A DNA stretch of 64,000 nt, taken from NCBI GenBank assembly GCA_964432155.1, contig CAYSMF010000007.1, positions 43,028 through 107,027 of the forward strand, read 5' to 3'. The position numbers were made by a program, and so were the translations under genes. The stretch is from UBA10438 sp964432155 (lineage in GTDB: Bacteria; Bacteroidota; Ignavibacteria; Kapaibacteriales; Kapaibacteriaceae). The stretch's first letter is position 1. Every line of letters starts with the position of its first letter. Below are positions 7,940 through 16,637 of this stretch, in pieces. The notes below the pieces were generated by a model. That model made no database searches, was not told where the DNA came from, and was given only the letters and a program-made list of their open reading frames with translations.

Positions 7940-9527
7940 ACACCTGCTGTACGATCGACGTCGCAACATTCTGTCCGTCAAGCGCCGCACTCACAATACC
8001 ACCAGCATACCCCGCCCCCTCTCCACATGGGAAGAGGCCACGCACATGCGTATGCTCGCGTGTTGCTGGATCGCGCGGAATGCGCACGGGCGATGATGTG
8101 CGCGACTCAACGCCCACCATCACGGCTTCGTTCGTGAGGTAGCCCGGCATCACACGTCCGAATTCACGAATCGCCGCGCGAAGTCGCGCGTCGACTGGTG
8201 CAGGGAGCACGGCTCGCAGATCCACACTCGTGTGACCAGGAATGTAGGACGTGCGAGGAATTGATGACGAGATCGTTCCGTCGAGATAATCGACAAGACG
8301 TTGTGCAGGCGCACGCTGGGATCCGTCTCCGGTTGCAGCAAACGCTGCACGCTCTACCGACGCTTGATACTCGAGGGCCGCACGGGCACCATGCTTCGTA
8401 AATGACTGCCAGTCGTCCTCCTCAATCGCGACCACTGTTCCCGAATTGGCAAACGGTGAATCACGTCGCGACATCGACATACCATTGACGACGATTTCGC
8501 CCGGTGATGTGGCGGCGGGAACAATCAACCCACCTGGACACATGCAGAACGAGAACACACCACGTCCGTTGGCCTGACACACAAGCTTGTACGATGATGC
8601 AGGCAGATGCGGATCGCGTGGCGACTGATGATACTGGATTTCATCCACGAGTGCTTGTGCATGTTCGATGCGTACCCCGAGTGCAAATGGCTTCGCCTCG
8701 ATGGCAACGTCGTGCTCCACGCACATGTCGATCACGTCACGCGCACTGTGTCCTGTTGCAAGGATCACGGCATCGCCCAGAATCTCTGCACCATTCGCAC
8801 AGATCACGCCAGATACACGACGTTCGGGCGCTGTACGCATGGCAAAGCCTGTGACGTGCGTATCGAAGTGCACTTCACCACCGAGGCGCAAGATTGTTTC
8901 GCGTATCGCTTGGACCACAGCCCAGAGCTTGTTGGAACCAATGTGCGGATGGGTATCGACGAGAATGTCTGGTGTAGCACCATGATCGACGAGAAGCTGC
9001 AACACGCTGGCGATGCTTCCCCGCTTATGCGAACGCGTGTAGAGTTTGCCATCGCTGTACGTCCCGGCACCACCCTCGCCGAAGCAATAGTTCGAGTGCG
9101 GGTTGACGACGCCATCTTGCTGAATCGCACGCAAATCACGACGTCGAGCACGCACGTCCTTACCGCGATCGAGCACAACCGGCGTGATGCCATGTGTGAG
9201 AAGTTCGAGTGCTGCGAAGTATCCGGCTGGACCCGCACCAACGATGACGACGCGTTTCCGTGGGTCGGCTGGTTTACAGCGGTCGATCTCCCGAGGAGTG
9301 ACAGGTTCATCCTCACCCACGTAGGCATCGACAACGAGCCGCACCACGGGGAATCGCGAGCGCGCATCAATCGACCGACGGACTGGTCGCACCGAGGTTA
9401 GTGCGTCATCTGCACAGCCCACTTCCGACGCCACCATCCGTCGTACGGTGGCGGGATCGGCAGCTTGGGAGGGACGGAGAGCGAGCTCAATGCGACGGTG
9501 CATAGCTACGAAGCTACGGAGGTTCAT
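7920..9527 (-). CDS. NAD(P)/FAD-dependent oxidoreductase (COG2509-type)
   Basis: A 535-residue protein. An N-terminal domain of about 90 residues (with RRSIDARS) precedes a Rossmann FAD motif VVIVGAGPAGYFAAL, then the family-typical FGEGGAGTYSDGKLYTR stretch, and ends with GLFPCGEGAGYAGGI near the C-terminus. This matches the widely conserved FAD-dependent dehydrogenase family COG2509, whose physiological substrate is not established. Cytoplasmic. It diverges from the MGMT-family gene with only 15 bases between start codons, so their promoters must overlap. Its 3' end overlaps the amine oxidase gene tail to tail. Confidence 0.85.
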   Translation of the reverse strand: MNLRSFVAMHRRIELALRPSQAADPATVRRMVASEVGCADDALTSVRPVRRSIDARSRFPVVRLVVDAYVGEDEPVTPREIDRCKPADPRKRVVIVGAGPAGYFAALELLTHGITPVVLDRGKDVRARRRDLRAIQQDGVVNPHSNYCFGEGGAGTYSDGKLYTRSHKRGSIASVLQLLVDHGATPDILVDTHPHIGSNKLWAVVQAIRETILRLGGEVHFDTHVTGFAMRTAPERRVSGVICANGAEILGDAVILATGHSARDVIDMCVEHDVAIEAKPFALGVRIEHAQALVDEIQYHQSPRDPHLPASSYKLVCQANGRGVFSFCMCPGGLIVPAATSPGEIVVNGMSMSRRDSPFANSGTVVAIEEDDWQSFTKHGARAALEYQASVERAAFAATGDGSQRAPAQRLVDYLDGTISSSIPRTSYIPGHTSVDLRAVLPAPVDARLRAAIREFGRVMPGYLTNEAVMVGVESRTSSPVRIPRDPATREHTHVRGLFPCGEGAGYAGGIVSAALDGQNVATSIVQQVFMQAQR

Positions 9528-9531
9528 GCGC

Positions 9532-9539
9532 TATCTTGC
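9532..9539 (+). promoter_or_regulatory. TATCTTGC box 3 nt before a start codon
   Basis: TATCTTGC then AGG then ATG 9543. It has the same TATCTTGC core as 19722-19729. It lies in the 15-base gap between divergent genes, so the mRNA for the MGMT-family gene is probably leaderless. Confidence 0.4.
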
Positions 9540-9542
9540 AGG

Positions 9543-9869
9543 ATGGCATCCGACGTCTACGAGCGCATATACGACATCGTGCGATCCGTTCCGTATGGGA
9601 AGGTGACCACGTACGGACACATCGCAGCGGCCATTGGGTCGCGCGGGGGTGCGCGTCTGGTGGGGTGGGCTCTGAACGCCGTGGCCCAAAGCGACCGCAT
9701 TGATATCCCATGTCACCGCGTAGTCAACCGTCTTGGTGAGCTCTCCGGGAAAATGCACTTCGAAACCCCATACGTCATGCGGGAGCGCCTCGAAGCCGAA
9801 GGCGTCCAGTTTCTGGACGAGGCCGTGGATATGCGCCAGCACCTCTGGGTGCCGCCGACGGAGGCATAA
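9543..9869 (+). CDS. MGMT-family (O6-alkylguanine transferase-like) DNA repair protein
   Basis: A 108-residue protein equivalent to the C-terminal DNA-binding and active-site domain of O6-methylguanine-DNA methyltransferases. ATG 9543 is preferred over an in-frame upstream start at 9465 because alignable sequence begins MASDVYERIYDIV. The helix-turn-helix (VPYGKVTTYGHIAAAIG), arginine finger region (GGARLVG) and PCHRV with the acceptor Cys are all visible. Short MGMT-like proteins often replace this Cys (alkyltransferase-like, ATL proteins). Here it is retained, so methyl transfer is possible, but the N-terminal domain of Ogt/Ada is absent. It may instead flag alkylated bases for excision repair. 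Confidence 0.85.
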   Translation: MASDVYERIYDIVRSVPYGKVTTYGHIAAAIGSRGGARLVGWALNAVAQSDRIDIPCHRVVNRLGELSGKMHFETPYVMRERLEAEGVQFLDEAVDMRQHLWVPPTEA

Positions 9870-9875
9870 ACGGCG

Positions 9876-9883
9876 TATCTTTG
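9876..9883 (+). promoter_or_regulatory. TATCTTTG -7 element before the FKBP lipoprotein gene
   Basis: A perfect TAnnTTTG match 28 bases before ATG 9912. Unlike the box at 6404, this one leaves room for a short leader. It likely drives the two consecutive FKBP genes. Confidence 0.5.
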
Positions 9884-9911
9884 CCGTCCGTTTCAAATCC
9901 AAGGATTCACA

Positions 9912-10625
9912 ATGAAGGTCATCCTGACCACCGTGGTTGCGGCTGGCATCCTTATCGGTTGCTCCAACCAAATTCCCGACATCAATGGTGTCGAGGCAAC
10001 AACAAACAGCGACTCAACGAGCTACGCAATCGGTCTGCAGATCGGCAAGTCGTTCCGCGAGCAAGGCATCGAAATCGATTCGCGTGCATTCATCGCCGGC
10101 ATCCAAGATGCTATTGGCGAAAAGCCACTCTTTGCCGACTCTGTAGTTGCAAAGGTGCTGATGTCTGTGCAAGAGAAGGCCATGCAGAAGATGCAGGAGA
10201 ATCAGCAAAAGGAACAAGCCGCAATGGCGAAGGTTGCCGACTCTGTTCGCAAGGTTGGCAATGAGTTCCTCGCTAAGAACAAGACCAAGGCCGGCGTGAT
10301 CACCACTGCTTCTGGCTTGCAGTACGAAGTCATCAAGCAAGGCACTGGCAAGCGCCCATCAGCATCACAAAAGGCTGTTGTGCATTACACAGGCATGTTG
10401 ATCGATGGCAAGGTATTCGATAGCTCGGTGCAGCGCGGACAGCCAGCAGAGTTTCCTGTTGGTGGCGTGATTCCTGGCTTCTCGGAACTTCTCCAGCTCA
10501 TGCCGGAAGGTTCGAAGTTCAAGGCATACATCCCGAACGAACTCGCCTACGGTCCACAAGGCAGCGAGAACATCCCACCGGGAAGCGTCCTTGTGTTCGA
10601 GGTCGAACTCCTCGGTATCAAGTAA
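9912..10625 (+). CDS. FKBP-type peptidyl-prolyl isomerase, lipoprotein
   Basis: A 237-residue protein. The lipoprotein signal is VVAAGILIGC (Cys about 17). Residues about 30-120 form the helical FKBP_N dimerisation domain, rich in Gln, Met and Lys. The C-terminal 110 residues are an FKBP domain (VVHYTGMLIDGKVFDSS, then IPNELAYG). This is the Mip/FkpA arrangement, a periplasmic chaperone and proline isomerase. Lipidation suggests an outer- or inner-membrane anchor. The downstream gene at 10676 encodes a close paralogue of similar length, so the pair probably arose by tandem duplication. Confidence 0.92.
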   Translation: MKVILTTVVAAGILIGCSNQIPDINGVEATTNSDSTSYAIGLQIGKSFREQGIEIDSRAFIAGIQDAIGEKPLFADSVVAKVLMSVQEKAMQKMQENQQKEQAAMAKVADSVRKVGNEFLAKNKTKAGVITTASGLQYEVIKQGTGKRPSASQKAVVHYTGMLIDGKVFDSSVQRGQPAEFPVGGVIPGFSELLQLMPEGSKFKAYIPNELAYGPQGSENIPPGSVLVFEVELLGIK

Positions 10626-10675
10626 GCCCCCTCTCCAATCGACACATTCATTGTTCACTCAGGTAGCAGTAACGT

Positions 10676-11383
10676 ATGCGCACACTTCTCATCCTCGCAG
10701 CTAGCGTGATCGTCAGCGTGGCGCTGACTTCAACAGCTACAGCACAACAACAGGTTAACAGCGTGAAACCAACTACAGCAAAGGACACAGCGAGCTACGC
10801 CGTTGGTCAGCAAATCGGAAAGTCCCTCGTCGACCAGAATCTCGGTCTCGACATCGACATGCTCATCGCAGGTCTGCGCGACATGATTTCGGGCAAGCCC
10901 CTTCTCAGCGACGAAGCACTGCAAGCAGCCATGACGAAGCTCCAGCAAGAGCAAATGGCACGCATGCAGGCTGAAAACGCAAAGAAGGGCGAAGCAGCAA
11001 AGGCAAAGGGCGAGGCATTCCTTGCAGACAACAAGAAGAAGGCTGGCGTGATGACAACACCATCAGGCCTGCAGTACAAGGTTGTCACCGAAGGCAAGGG
11101 CAAGAAGCCAACCAAGGACAACACGGTGAAGGTTCACTACACGGGAACACTCATCGACGGCACAGTGTTCGATAGCTCTGTCAAGCGCGGCGAGCCGATT
11201 GAGTTCCCACTCAGCGGTGTGATCGCTGGTTGGACAGAAGGCGTGCAGCTGATGACGGTTGGTTCGAAGTACATCTTCTACATCCCATCAGATCTCGCTT
11301 ACGGTCCAAACGGTGCCGGCGGAACGATCGGACCAAACGAGACGCTGATCTTCGAAGTTGAGTTGCTCGACATCACGAAGTAA
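10676..11383 (+). CDS. FKBP-type peptidyl-prolyl isomerase, secreted
   Basis: A 235-residue paralogue of the gene just upstream. It has a signal peptide ending near residues 22-24 (TSTATAQQ), with no lipobox, so it should be soluble in the periplasm. It carries the same dimerisation domain with the SYAVGQQIGKSL motif, and a C-terminal FKBP domain (VKVHYTGTLIDGTVFDSS, IPSDLAYGPNG). It differs from its neighbour mainly in membrane attachment, so the two may serve different periplasmic clients. A strong hairpin terminator follows at 11407. Confidence 0.92.
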   Translation: MRTLLILAASVIVSVALTSTATAQQQVNSVKPTTAKDTASYAVGQQIGKSLVDQNLGLDIDMLIAGLRDMISGKPLLSDEALQAAMTKLQQEQMARMQAENAKKGEAAKAKGEAFLADNKKKAGVMTTPSGLQYKVVTEGKGKKPTKDNTVKVHYTGTLIDGTVFDSSVKRGEPIEFPLSGVIAGWTEGVQLMTVGSKYIFYIPSDLAYGPNGAGGTIGPNETLIFEVELLDITK

Positions 11384-11406
11384 GCTCTCCTCCATCGCAT
11401 TTCCCA

Positions 11407-11439
11407 ACGAGCCGCACACATGTGCGGCTCGTTTCGTTT
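11407..11439 (+). terminator. Rho-independent terminator after the FKBP pair
   Basis: An 11-bp perfect stem ACGAGCCGCAC / GTGCGGCTCGT with a 4-base loop (ACAT), followed by TTTCGTTT. It separates the FKBP genes from the desaturase. Confidence 0.8.
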
Positions 11440-11466
11440 GAAGCTAATTGCAGACATCTTTATCCG

Positions 11467-11474
11467 TAACTTGC
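11467..11474 (+). promoter_or_regulatory. TAACTTGC box before the desaturase gene
   Basis: TAACTTGC followed by AGTC, a degenerate -7 element. The GTG start at 11505 is 30 bases downstream, so a short leader is expected. Confidence 0.35.
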
Positions 11475-11504
11475 AGTCATCTCCACAATCGAGTAAGACA
11501 TTTC

Positions 11505-12428
11505 GTGAACAAGCTCCCTGTTCTTGGACTTTTGATTCTTCCACTGCTTGGCGTGATCTACGCTGTGTGGGCTGCCATCAATGGCGACATCACCACAACG
11601 AACGTTGTGATGTGTGTCGTTGGCGTGATTCTCACAGAGTACGGCATCACGATGGGCTACCACCGTCTGGTCGTCCACAAAGCATACGAACCGCATCCAG
11701 CGCTCAAGGCTGTGGTGCTGGCACTGGGATCAATGGCGTTCCAAGGACCTGTCGTCAACTGGGCGGCAACACACACAAAGCACCACGCACACAGCGATCA
11801 AGAGGGCGACCCACACTCACCAACGATCAGCGGTTTTCTCTATGCACACTTCGAGTGGCTGCTCGAAATGGGCAGCTCCGACATGGAAGAGATTCGTGCG
11901 AAGTGGGGTCAGCGCTACATCAAGGATCCAATGATCAAGTGGTTCTCCGACACATTCCTCTTCTGGGGTCTTGGTAGCCTTGCGCTTCCAGCCGTGATCG
12001 GATATGCGATCGAGGGTACGGGGCATGCAGCATTTACGGGCTTCATTTGGGGCGGTCTTGTCCGCGTCTTCCTGTCGTCGCACATCACATGGAGCGTGAA
12101 CTCGGTATGCCACTACATCGGCGGACGGATGTTCACGACAACCGATAAGAGCCGCAACAACGCTATCGTCGGCATTCTCGCACTCGGCGAAGGCTGGCAC
12201 AACAACCACCATGCCTTCCCTGCTTCGGCATTCCACGGAATGAAGTGGTGGCAGTTCGATCTCACCGGACTCAGCATTCGCTTCTTCGAAGCGATCGGTC
12301 TTGTGAAGAAAGTCGTCCGTATCCCAGAGTCACTCCTCGAAAAGCGTCGTTACGACGGATCCCTTGCTGCGGTTAACGTGCAAGTGCTGTCGATGACCGA
12401 GGACGGTGAGCCAGAAGAGCATGCATGA
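11505..12428 (+). CDS. Membrane fatty-acid (acyl-CoA type) desaturase
   Basis: 307 residues from GTG 11505. An in-frame ATG at 11448 lies upstream of the putative promoter and would add an unconserved leader. The three histidine boxes that bind the di-iron centre are HRLVVH, HTKHH and HNNHH, and hydrophobic membrane segments lie between them. This is the delta-9 acyl-CoA/acyl-lipid desaturase family, which inserts a cis double bond using O2, so it implies growth with oxygen. Its electron donor (ferredoxin or cytochrome b5) is not in the neighbourhood. The stop codon overlaps the ABC-F start as ATGA, so translation of the two genes is probably coupled. Confidence 0.9.
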   Translation: MNKLPVLGLLILPLLGVIYAVWAAINGDITTTNVVMCVVGVILTEYGITMGYHRLVVHKAYEPHPALKAVVLALGSMAFQGPVVNWAATHTKHHAHSDQEGDPHSPTISGFLYAHFEWLLEMGSSDMEEIRAKWGQRYIKDPMIKWFSDTFLFWGLGSLALPAVIGYAIEGTGHAAFTGFIWGGLVRVFLSSHITWSVNSVCHYIGGRMFTTTDKSRNNAIVGILALGEGWHNNHHAFPASAFHGMKWWQFDLTGLSIRFFEAIGLVKKVVRIPESLLEKRRYDGSLAAVNVQVLSMTEDGEPEEHA

Positions 12429-14209
12429 CCCTTTTTTCGGCAACTGATCTCAGCAAATCGTACTACGAGAAGGTCCTCTTCGAGGGCATCTCGTTCGGAA
12501 TGCAATCGGGCGAACGCATTGGCGTAATTGGTCGCAACGGCGCGGGTAAAACATCGCTCCTGCGCATCATTGCCGGAATCGATGCACCCGACGCAGGCGA
12601 AGTGGCGTTCAATCGCGATGCTCGCGTTGAGTATCTGCCGCAGTTGCCAACATTCGATCGTTCCGATACTGCACTGCACGCAGTTACCTCGGCGTATGAT
12701 CAAGCGCATGGCTTCCTCGAAGACTGGGAGCTTGAGACACGCGCAAAGCGCACACTGGGCAAACTGGGCATTCACGATCCACTGCGCGACGTCCACATTA
12801 TGTCGGGCGGACAGCGCAAACGCGTCGCGATTGCACGTGCGTTGATGGCACAACCAGACTTGCTCATTCTCGACGAGCCCACGAACCACCTCGACGCAGT
12901 AAGCGTGCAATGGCTGCAGGACGACTTGCAGGCAACATCGCGCGGACTCTTGCTCGTGACGCACGATCGATACTTCCTTGATGCTGTCTGTACACGCATC
13001 ATCGAGCTCGATCAACATCGACTCTTCTCGTACGATGGCTCATACGAGCAGTACCTCGAACGCAAAGAATCCATGATCGCTGTTGCTGATGCAACGGCAG
13101 ATCACCAGCGGAACAAACTCCGCACAGAACTTGCCTGGCTGCAGAAGGGCGCAAAGGCCCGTCGTACCAAGCAGCAGAGTCGCATCGACTGGATCGAAAA
13201 GATGCAGCGCGAGCAGAAGACTGCATCGACGGAGTTTCGCGACATCGACATTGAAGTGGGCGGACGATTCCTCGGCGGAAAGATCATCGACGCTGTCGAC
13301 ATCACGCACGGCACGATGATCACCAACTTCACGTATCGGGCAGCCCCCTCCAATCGCATCGGGATTATTGGTGCGAATGGGGCCGGCAAGACCACGCTGC
13401 TGAACATCCTCAACGGTTCGATCCGTCCAACCAGCGGTCACGTAGGCATTGGCGACACCGTTACGATTGGATTCTTCCAGCAAGAGATCAAAGACCTCGA
13501 CGAGAATGCTACAGTGGTTGCGAACGTGCGCAATATTGCCGAGTATATCGATGCAGGCGTCGGACGTGAGCGCTACATCAGCGCGAAGGAATTGTGCGAT
13601 CGATTCGGGTTTTCCTCAAAGCAGCAACACGCCTACGTGCACACGCTGTCAGGGGGCGAGCGACGCCGCCTCGGCTTGCTCCGCGTGTTGATGTCGAACC
13701 CCAACGTGCTCTTCCTTGATGAGCCCACGAACGACTTCGACCTCGTTACGTTGTCGGCGCTTGAAGACTACCTTTCGTACTTCAAGGGCGTGCTGCTCAT
13801 CGTCTCGCACGATCGCGCATTCCTCGACAAAACCGTCGACACGATCTGGGCCTTTGAAGCTGGTGGCGTGATCAAGGAATACCCCGGCAATTACACCACG
13901 TACCTCGAGAAGCTCGAAGCCCGCTCGAAGAAGTCCAACGACGACCGTGGTGACGCACAGCAGCGGACCGCGGCTGCGCCGCCCCCTGCAAAGAAGAAAC
14001 TCAATTTCAACGAGCAGCGGGAGTTTGAGCAGCTTGAGCGCGAGATCCCTCGACTAGAGGCACTCGCGGCCGACATCGAAGCCAAGATGGGCTCTGGTGA
14101 GGGCTCATACGAGGATCACCACCGTTGGGCCGAGGAGCATTCGACCGCTACCCGGAACCTCGACACCGCCATGACACGTTGGTTGGAGCTGAGCGAGCGT
14201 ATCGCATAA
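12425..14209 (+). CDS. ABC-F family ATPase (Uup-like)
   Basis: A 594-residue protein with two ABC domains in one chain and no membrane segment. Domain 1 has GRNGAGKTS, SGGQRKRVAIARAL and LLILDEPTNHLD. Domain 2 has GANGAGKTT, SGGERRRLGLLRVL and FLDEPTNDFD. The linker between them is basic and helical (KGAKARRTKQQS), and the C-terminus forms a coiled coil of about 75 residues, as in Uup. ABC-F proteins act on the ribosome at the tRNA exit site or, for Uup, affect transposon excision and ribosome assembly. A resistance role is possible but not indicated. The gene is translationally coupled to the desaturase. Confidence 0.9.
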   Translation: MTLFSATDLSKSYYEKVLFEGISFGMQSGERIGVIGRNGAGKTSLLRIIAGIDAPDAGEVAFNRDARVEYLPQLPTFDRSDTALHAVTSAYDQAHGFLEDWELETRAKRTLGKLGIHDPLRDVHIMSGGQRKRVAIARALMAQPDLLILDEPTNHLDAVSVQWLQDDLQATSRGLLLVTHDRYFLDAVCTRIIELDQHRLFSYDGSYEQYLERKESMIAVADATADHQRNKLRTELAWLQKGAKARRTKQQSRIDWIEKMQREQKTASTEFRDIDIEVGGRFLGGKIIDAVDITHGTMITNFTYRAAPSNRIGIIGANGAGKTTLLNILNGSIRPTSGHVGIGDTVTIGFFQQEIKDLDENATVVANVRNIAEYIDAGVGRERYISAKELCDRFGFSSKQQHAYVHTLSGGERRRLGLLRVLMSNPNVLFLDEPTNDFDLVTLSALEDYLSYFKGVLLIVSHDRAFLDKTVDTIWAFEAGGVIKEYPGNYTTYLEKLEARSKKSNDDRGDAQQRTAAAPPPAKKKLNFNEQREFEQLEREIPRLEALAADIEAKMGSGEGSYEDHHRWAEEHSTATRNLDTAMTRWLELSERIA

Positions 14210-14228
14210 CGGCATCCAGCGCCGTTTT
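14208..14228 (+). terminator. Weak hairpin after the ABC-F gene
   Basis: AACGGC and GCCGTT pair around a 7-base loop and are followed by TTTT. The short stem overlaps the stop codon of the ABC-F gene and lies just upstream of the aconitase promoter box. Confidence 0.4.
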
Positions 14229-14230
14229 CC

Positions 14231-14238
14231 GATATTTG
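14231..14238 (+). promoter_or_regulatory. GATATTTG promoter-like box before aconitase
   Basis: GATATTTG is followed by CAGTCTATTC. The tRNA-Asn gene has TATATTTG followed by TAGTCTATTC (63763-63780), so the box and its downstream AGTCTATTC are shared and probably mark the same start-site context. ATG 14278 is 39 bases downstream. Confidence 0.4.
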
Positions 14239-14277
14239 CAGTCTATTCGCGCCAATTCTGAACAACGGTATAGGTCC

Positions 14278-16518
14278 ATGGCAACTCAAGACATCTCCAT
14301 GATCAAGAAGGTGTACGAACACCTTCCATCCAAGGTCGCGGCTGCGCGAGCACTCGTCGGACGTCCACTCACCCTTGCAGAGAAGATCCTCTATGCACAC
14401 ATGGTGGAGCTGCCAACAGCGGCCTACACACGTGGTGGCGCGTATGTGGACTTCAATCCTGACCGCGTCGCGATGCAGGATGCAACGGCACAGATGGCGT
14501 TGCTGCAGTTCATGTCGGCCGGCATTCCAAAGGTTGCCGTACCATCGACGGTACACTGCGACCACCTGATCCGTGCCGAGCATGGTGCGAACAGCGACTT
14601 GGAAACATCCCTCAAGGAAAACAAGGAAGTCTTCGACTTCCTCTCGAGCGTTTCACAGAAGTACGGCATTGGCTTCTGGAAGCCAGGCGCAGGTATCATT
14701 CACCAAGTTGTGCTCGAGAACTATGCCTTCCCAGGCGGCATGATGATCGGCACAGACTCACACACACCAAATGCTGGTGGTATGGGTATGATCGCCATTG
14801 GCGTTGGTGGTGCTGATGCGGTAGACGTGATGGCAGGCATGCCATGGGAACTTCAGATGCCGAAGCTGATCGGCGTGAAGCTCACGGGCAAGATGAACGG
14901 CTGGACAAGCCCGAAGGACGTGATCCTGAAGCTCGCCGGTATCCTCACGGTAAAGGGTGGAACAGGCGCCATCGTTGAATACTTCGGCGACGGTACAGCA
15001 TCCTTCTCCGCAACAGGCAAGGGCACGATCTGCAACATGGGTGCAGAAATTGGTGCGACTACATCGGTGTTCCCATACGATGCATCGATGGAGCGCTATC
15101 TGCTGTCGAGCGACCGTGCAGACGTTGCAGCACTTGCGAACACGGTTGCAGAACACCTGCGTGCAGACGACGAAGTGTTCGCAAATCCAGCGGCGTACTA
15201 CGACCAAGTAATCGAAATCAACCTCGACACACTCGAGCCACACATCAACGGTCCGTTCACACCAGACCGTGCGATGGAACTCTCCGAATTCGTCAAGGCG
15301 GTGAAGGAGAACAACTGGCCAGAGGATCTTCGTGTTGGTCTCATCGGATCATGCACCAACTCATCGTACGAAGACATGAGTCGTGTTGCAGCCATTGCAG
15401 ACTTTGCATCGAAGAACGGACTCAAGGCAAAGGCCGAGTTCACCATCACGCCGGGCTCCGAGCAAGTGCGTGCAACGATCGAGCGCGACGGCATTCTTGC
15501 CAAGCTTGAGAACATCGGCGGCACGGTGCTTGCCAATGCATGCGGTCCGTGTATCGGACAGTGGAAGCGTCACGACGTACAGCAAGGCGATCGCAACTCG
15601 ATCATCACCTCGTTCAACCGCAACTTCACAGGTCGCAACGACGGCATCAAGGAAACGCACGCCTTTGTTGCATCACCAGAAACAGTTGCAGCGTTTGTGC
15701 TTGCTGGCAAGCTCACAACGAACTTCATGAAGGAGCCAATCGACGGTGTCATGCTGCAGCCACCTGTTGGTGATGAGCTTCCGGCGCAAGGCTTTGTTCC
15801 AGATCCAGCGGGCTTTATCGCACCAGCTGCTGATGGCAGCACGGTATCGGTGGTCATCGATCAAGCAAGCAACCGTCTGCAAGCACTCGAAGCTTTCAAG
15901 GCACCAGTCGCATCCGAGTACATCGACATGCCACTGCTGCTCAAGGCGAAGGGCAAGTGCACAACCGACCACATCTCGATGGCCGGACCATGGTTGCGCT
16001 TCCGCGGTCACCTCGACAACATCTCGAACAACATGTTCATCGGTGCCATCAACTACATCAACGACACTGCCAACAGCGTCAAGAACGTGTTCACAGGCGA
16101 GTACGCTGAAGTACCAGCCACGGCACGCGACTACAAGGCGCGCGGCATCGCATGGGTTGTTGTAGGCGACGAGAACTACGGCGAAGGCTCATCACGTGAG
16201 CACGCAGCCATGGAGCCACGCTTCCTCGGCGGTAAGGCAATCATCGTGAAGAGCTTCGCGCGCATTCACGAAACCAACCTCAAGAAGCAAGGCATGCTGC
16301 CGCTCACATTTGTGAACCCAGCAGACTACGATAAGATCCGTGAAGGCGATCGCATGTCGATCGACATCACAACGCTCGCTCCCGGCTCAATCGTCACGCT
16401 CACAGTAAAGCACGACGACGGAAGCAGCGAAACGATCGAACTCAAGCACACCATGAACGAGCAACAACTCGGCTGGTTCAAGGCCGGCTCCGCGCTGAAC
16501 CTCATCGCAGGCCGCTAA
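14278..16518 (+). CDS. Aconitate hydratase
   Basis: 746 residues from ATG 14278. A reading frame open further upstream to 14125 overlaps the ABC-F gene and is not needed. It catalyses citrate to isocitrate in the TCA cycle. The 4Fe-4S cluster ligands are visible in GSCTNSSYED and in ANACGPCIGQW. The swivel domain at the C-terminus has GSSREHAAMEPRFLGG, the substrate-binding loop. The length and order match the mitochondrial/AcnM-like aconitases rather than the roughly 890-residue AcnA. With sucD at 36887 it indicates an oxidative TCA cycle. Confidence 0.95.
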   Translation: MATQDISMIKKVYEHLPSKVAAARALVGRPLTLAEKILYAHMVELPTAAYTRGGAYVDFNPDRVAMQDATAQMALLQFMSAGIPKVAVPSTVHCDHLIRAEHGANSDLETSLKENKEVFDFLSSVSQKYGIGFWKPGAGIIHQVVLENYAFPGGMMIGTDSHTPNAGGMGMIAIGVGGADAVDVMAGMPWELQMPKLIGVKLTGKMNGWTSPKDVILKLAGILTVKGGTGAIVEYFGDGTASFSATGKGTICNMGAEIGATTSVFPYDASMERYLLSSDRADVAALANTVAEHLRADDEVFANPAAYYDQVIEINLDTLEPHINGPFTPDRAMELSEFVKAVKENNWPEDLRVGLIGSCTNSSYEDMSRVAAIADFASKNGLKAKAEFTITPGSEQVRATIERDGILAKLENIGGTVLANACGPCIGQWKRHDVQQGDRNSIITSFNRNFTGRNDGIKETHAFVASPETVAAFVLAGKLTTNFMKEPIDGVMLQPPVGDELPAQGFVPDPAGFIAPAADGSTVSVVIDQASNRLQALEAFKAPVASEYIDMPLLLKAKGKCTTDHISMAGPWLRFRGHLDNISNNMFIGAINYINDTANSVKNVFTGEYAEVPATARDYKARGIAWVVVGDENYGEGSSREHAAMEPRFLGGKAIIVKSFARIHETNLKKQGMLPLTFVNPADYDKIREGDRMSIDITTLAPGSIVTLTVKHDDGSSETIELKHTMNEQQLGWFKAGSALNLIAGR

Positions 16519-16529
16519 AAAAAGGTTGA

Positions 16530-16556
16530 ATGCCGGGAAAGTATAGCTCCCGGCAT
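16530..16556. repeat. 27-bp palindromic repeat, copy 1
   Basis: ATGCCGGG and CCCGGCAT flank the centre AAAGTATAGCT. It differs from copies 2 and 3 (17586-17612 and 17626-17652) at two central bases (CT in place of TA). It sits between the aconitase stop and its terminator and resembles REP-type intergenic elements. Confidence 0.8.
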
Positions 16557-16570
16557 AGCATTCGAATCAA

Positions 16571-16602
16571 GCCCTCTACCATTCACTGGTAGGGGGCTTT
16601 TT
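16571..16602 (+). terminator. Rho-independent terminator of aconitase
   Basis: An 11-bp stem GCCCTCTACCA / TGGTAGGGGGC (one G-T pair) with loop TTCAC, followed by TTTTTG. It ends just before an in-frame ATG at 16605, a further reason to start the asparaginase at 16638. Confidence 0.8.
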
Positions 16603-16637
16603 GTATGTTCACCGTCTCACACTCTACGGAGCCCCTT

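Noticed and set aside
8607..9401. Plus-strand frame of 264 codons
   Set aside because: Antisense to the COG2509 oxidoreductase, no motif and no promoter or start context.
16605..16637. ATG 16605 as the start of the asparaginase
   Set aside because: It sits at the end of the aconitase terminator and would add 11 residues before the twin-arginine signal; ATG 16638 is better.
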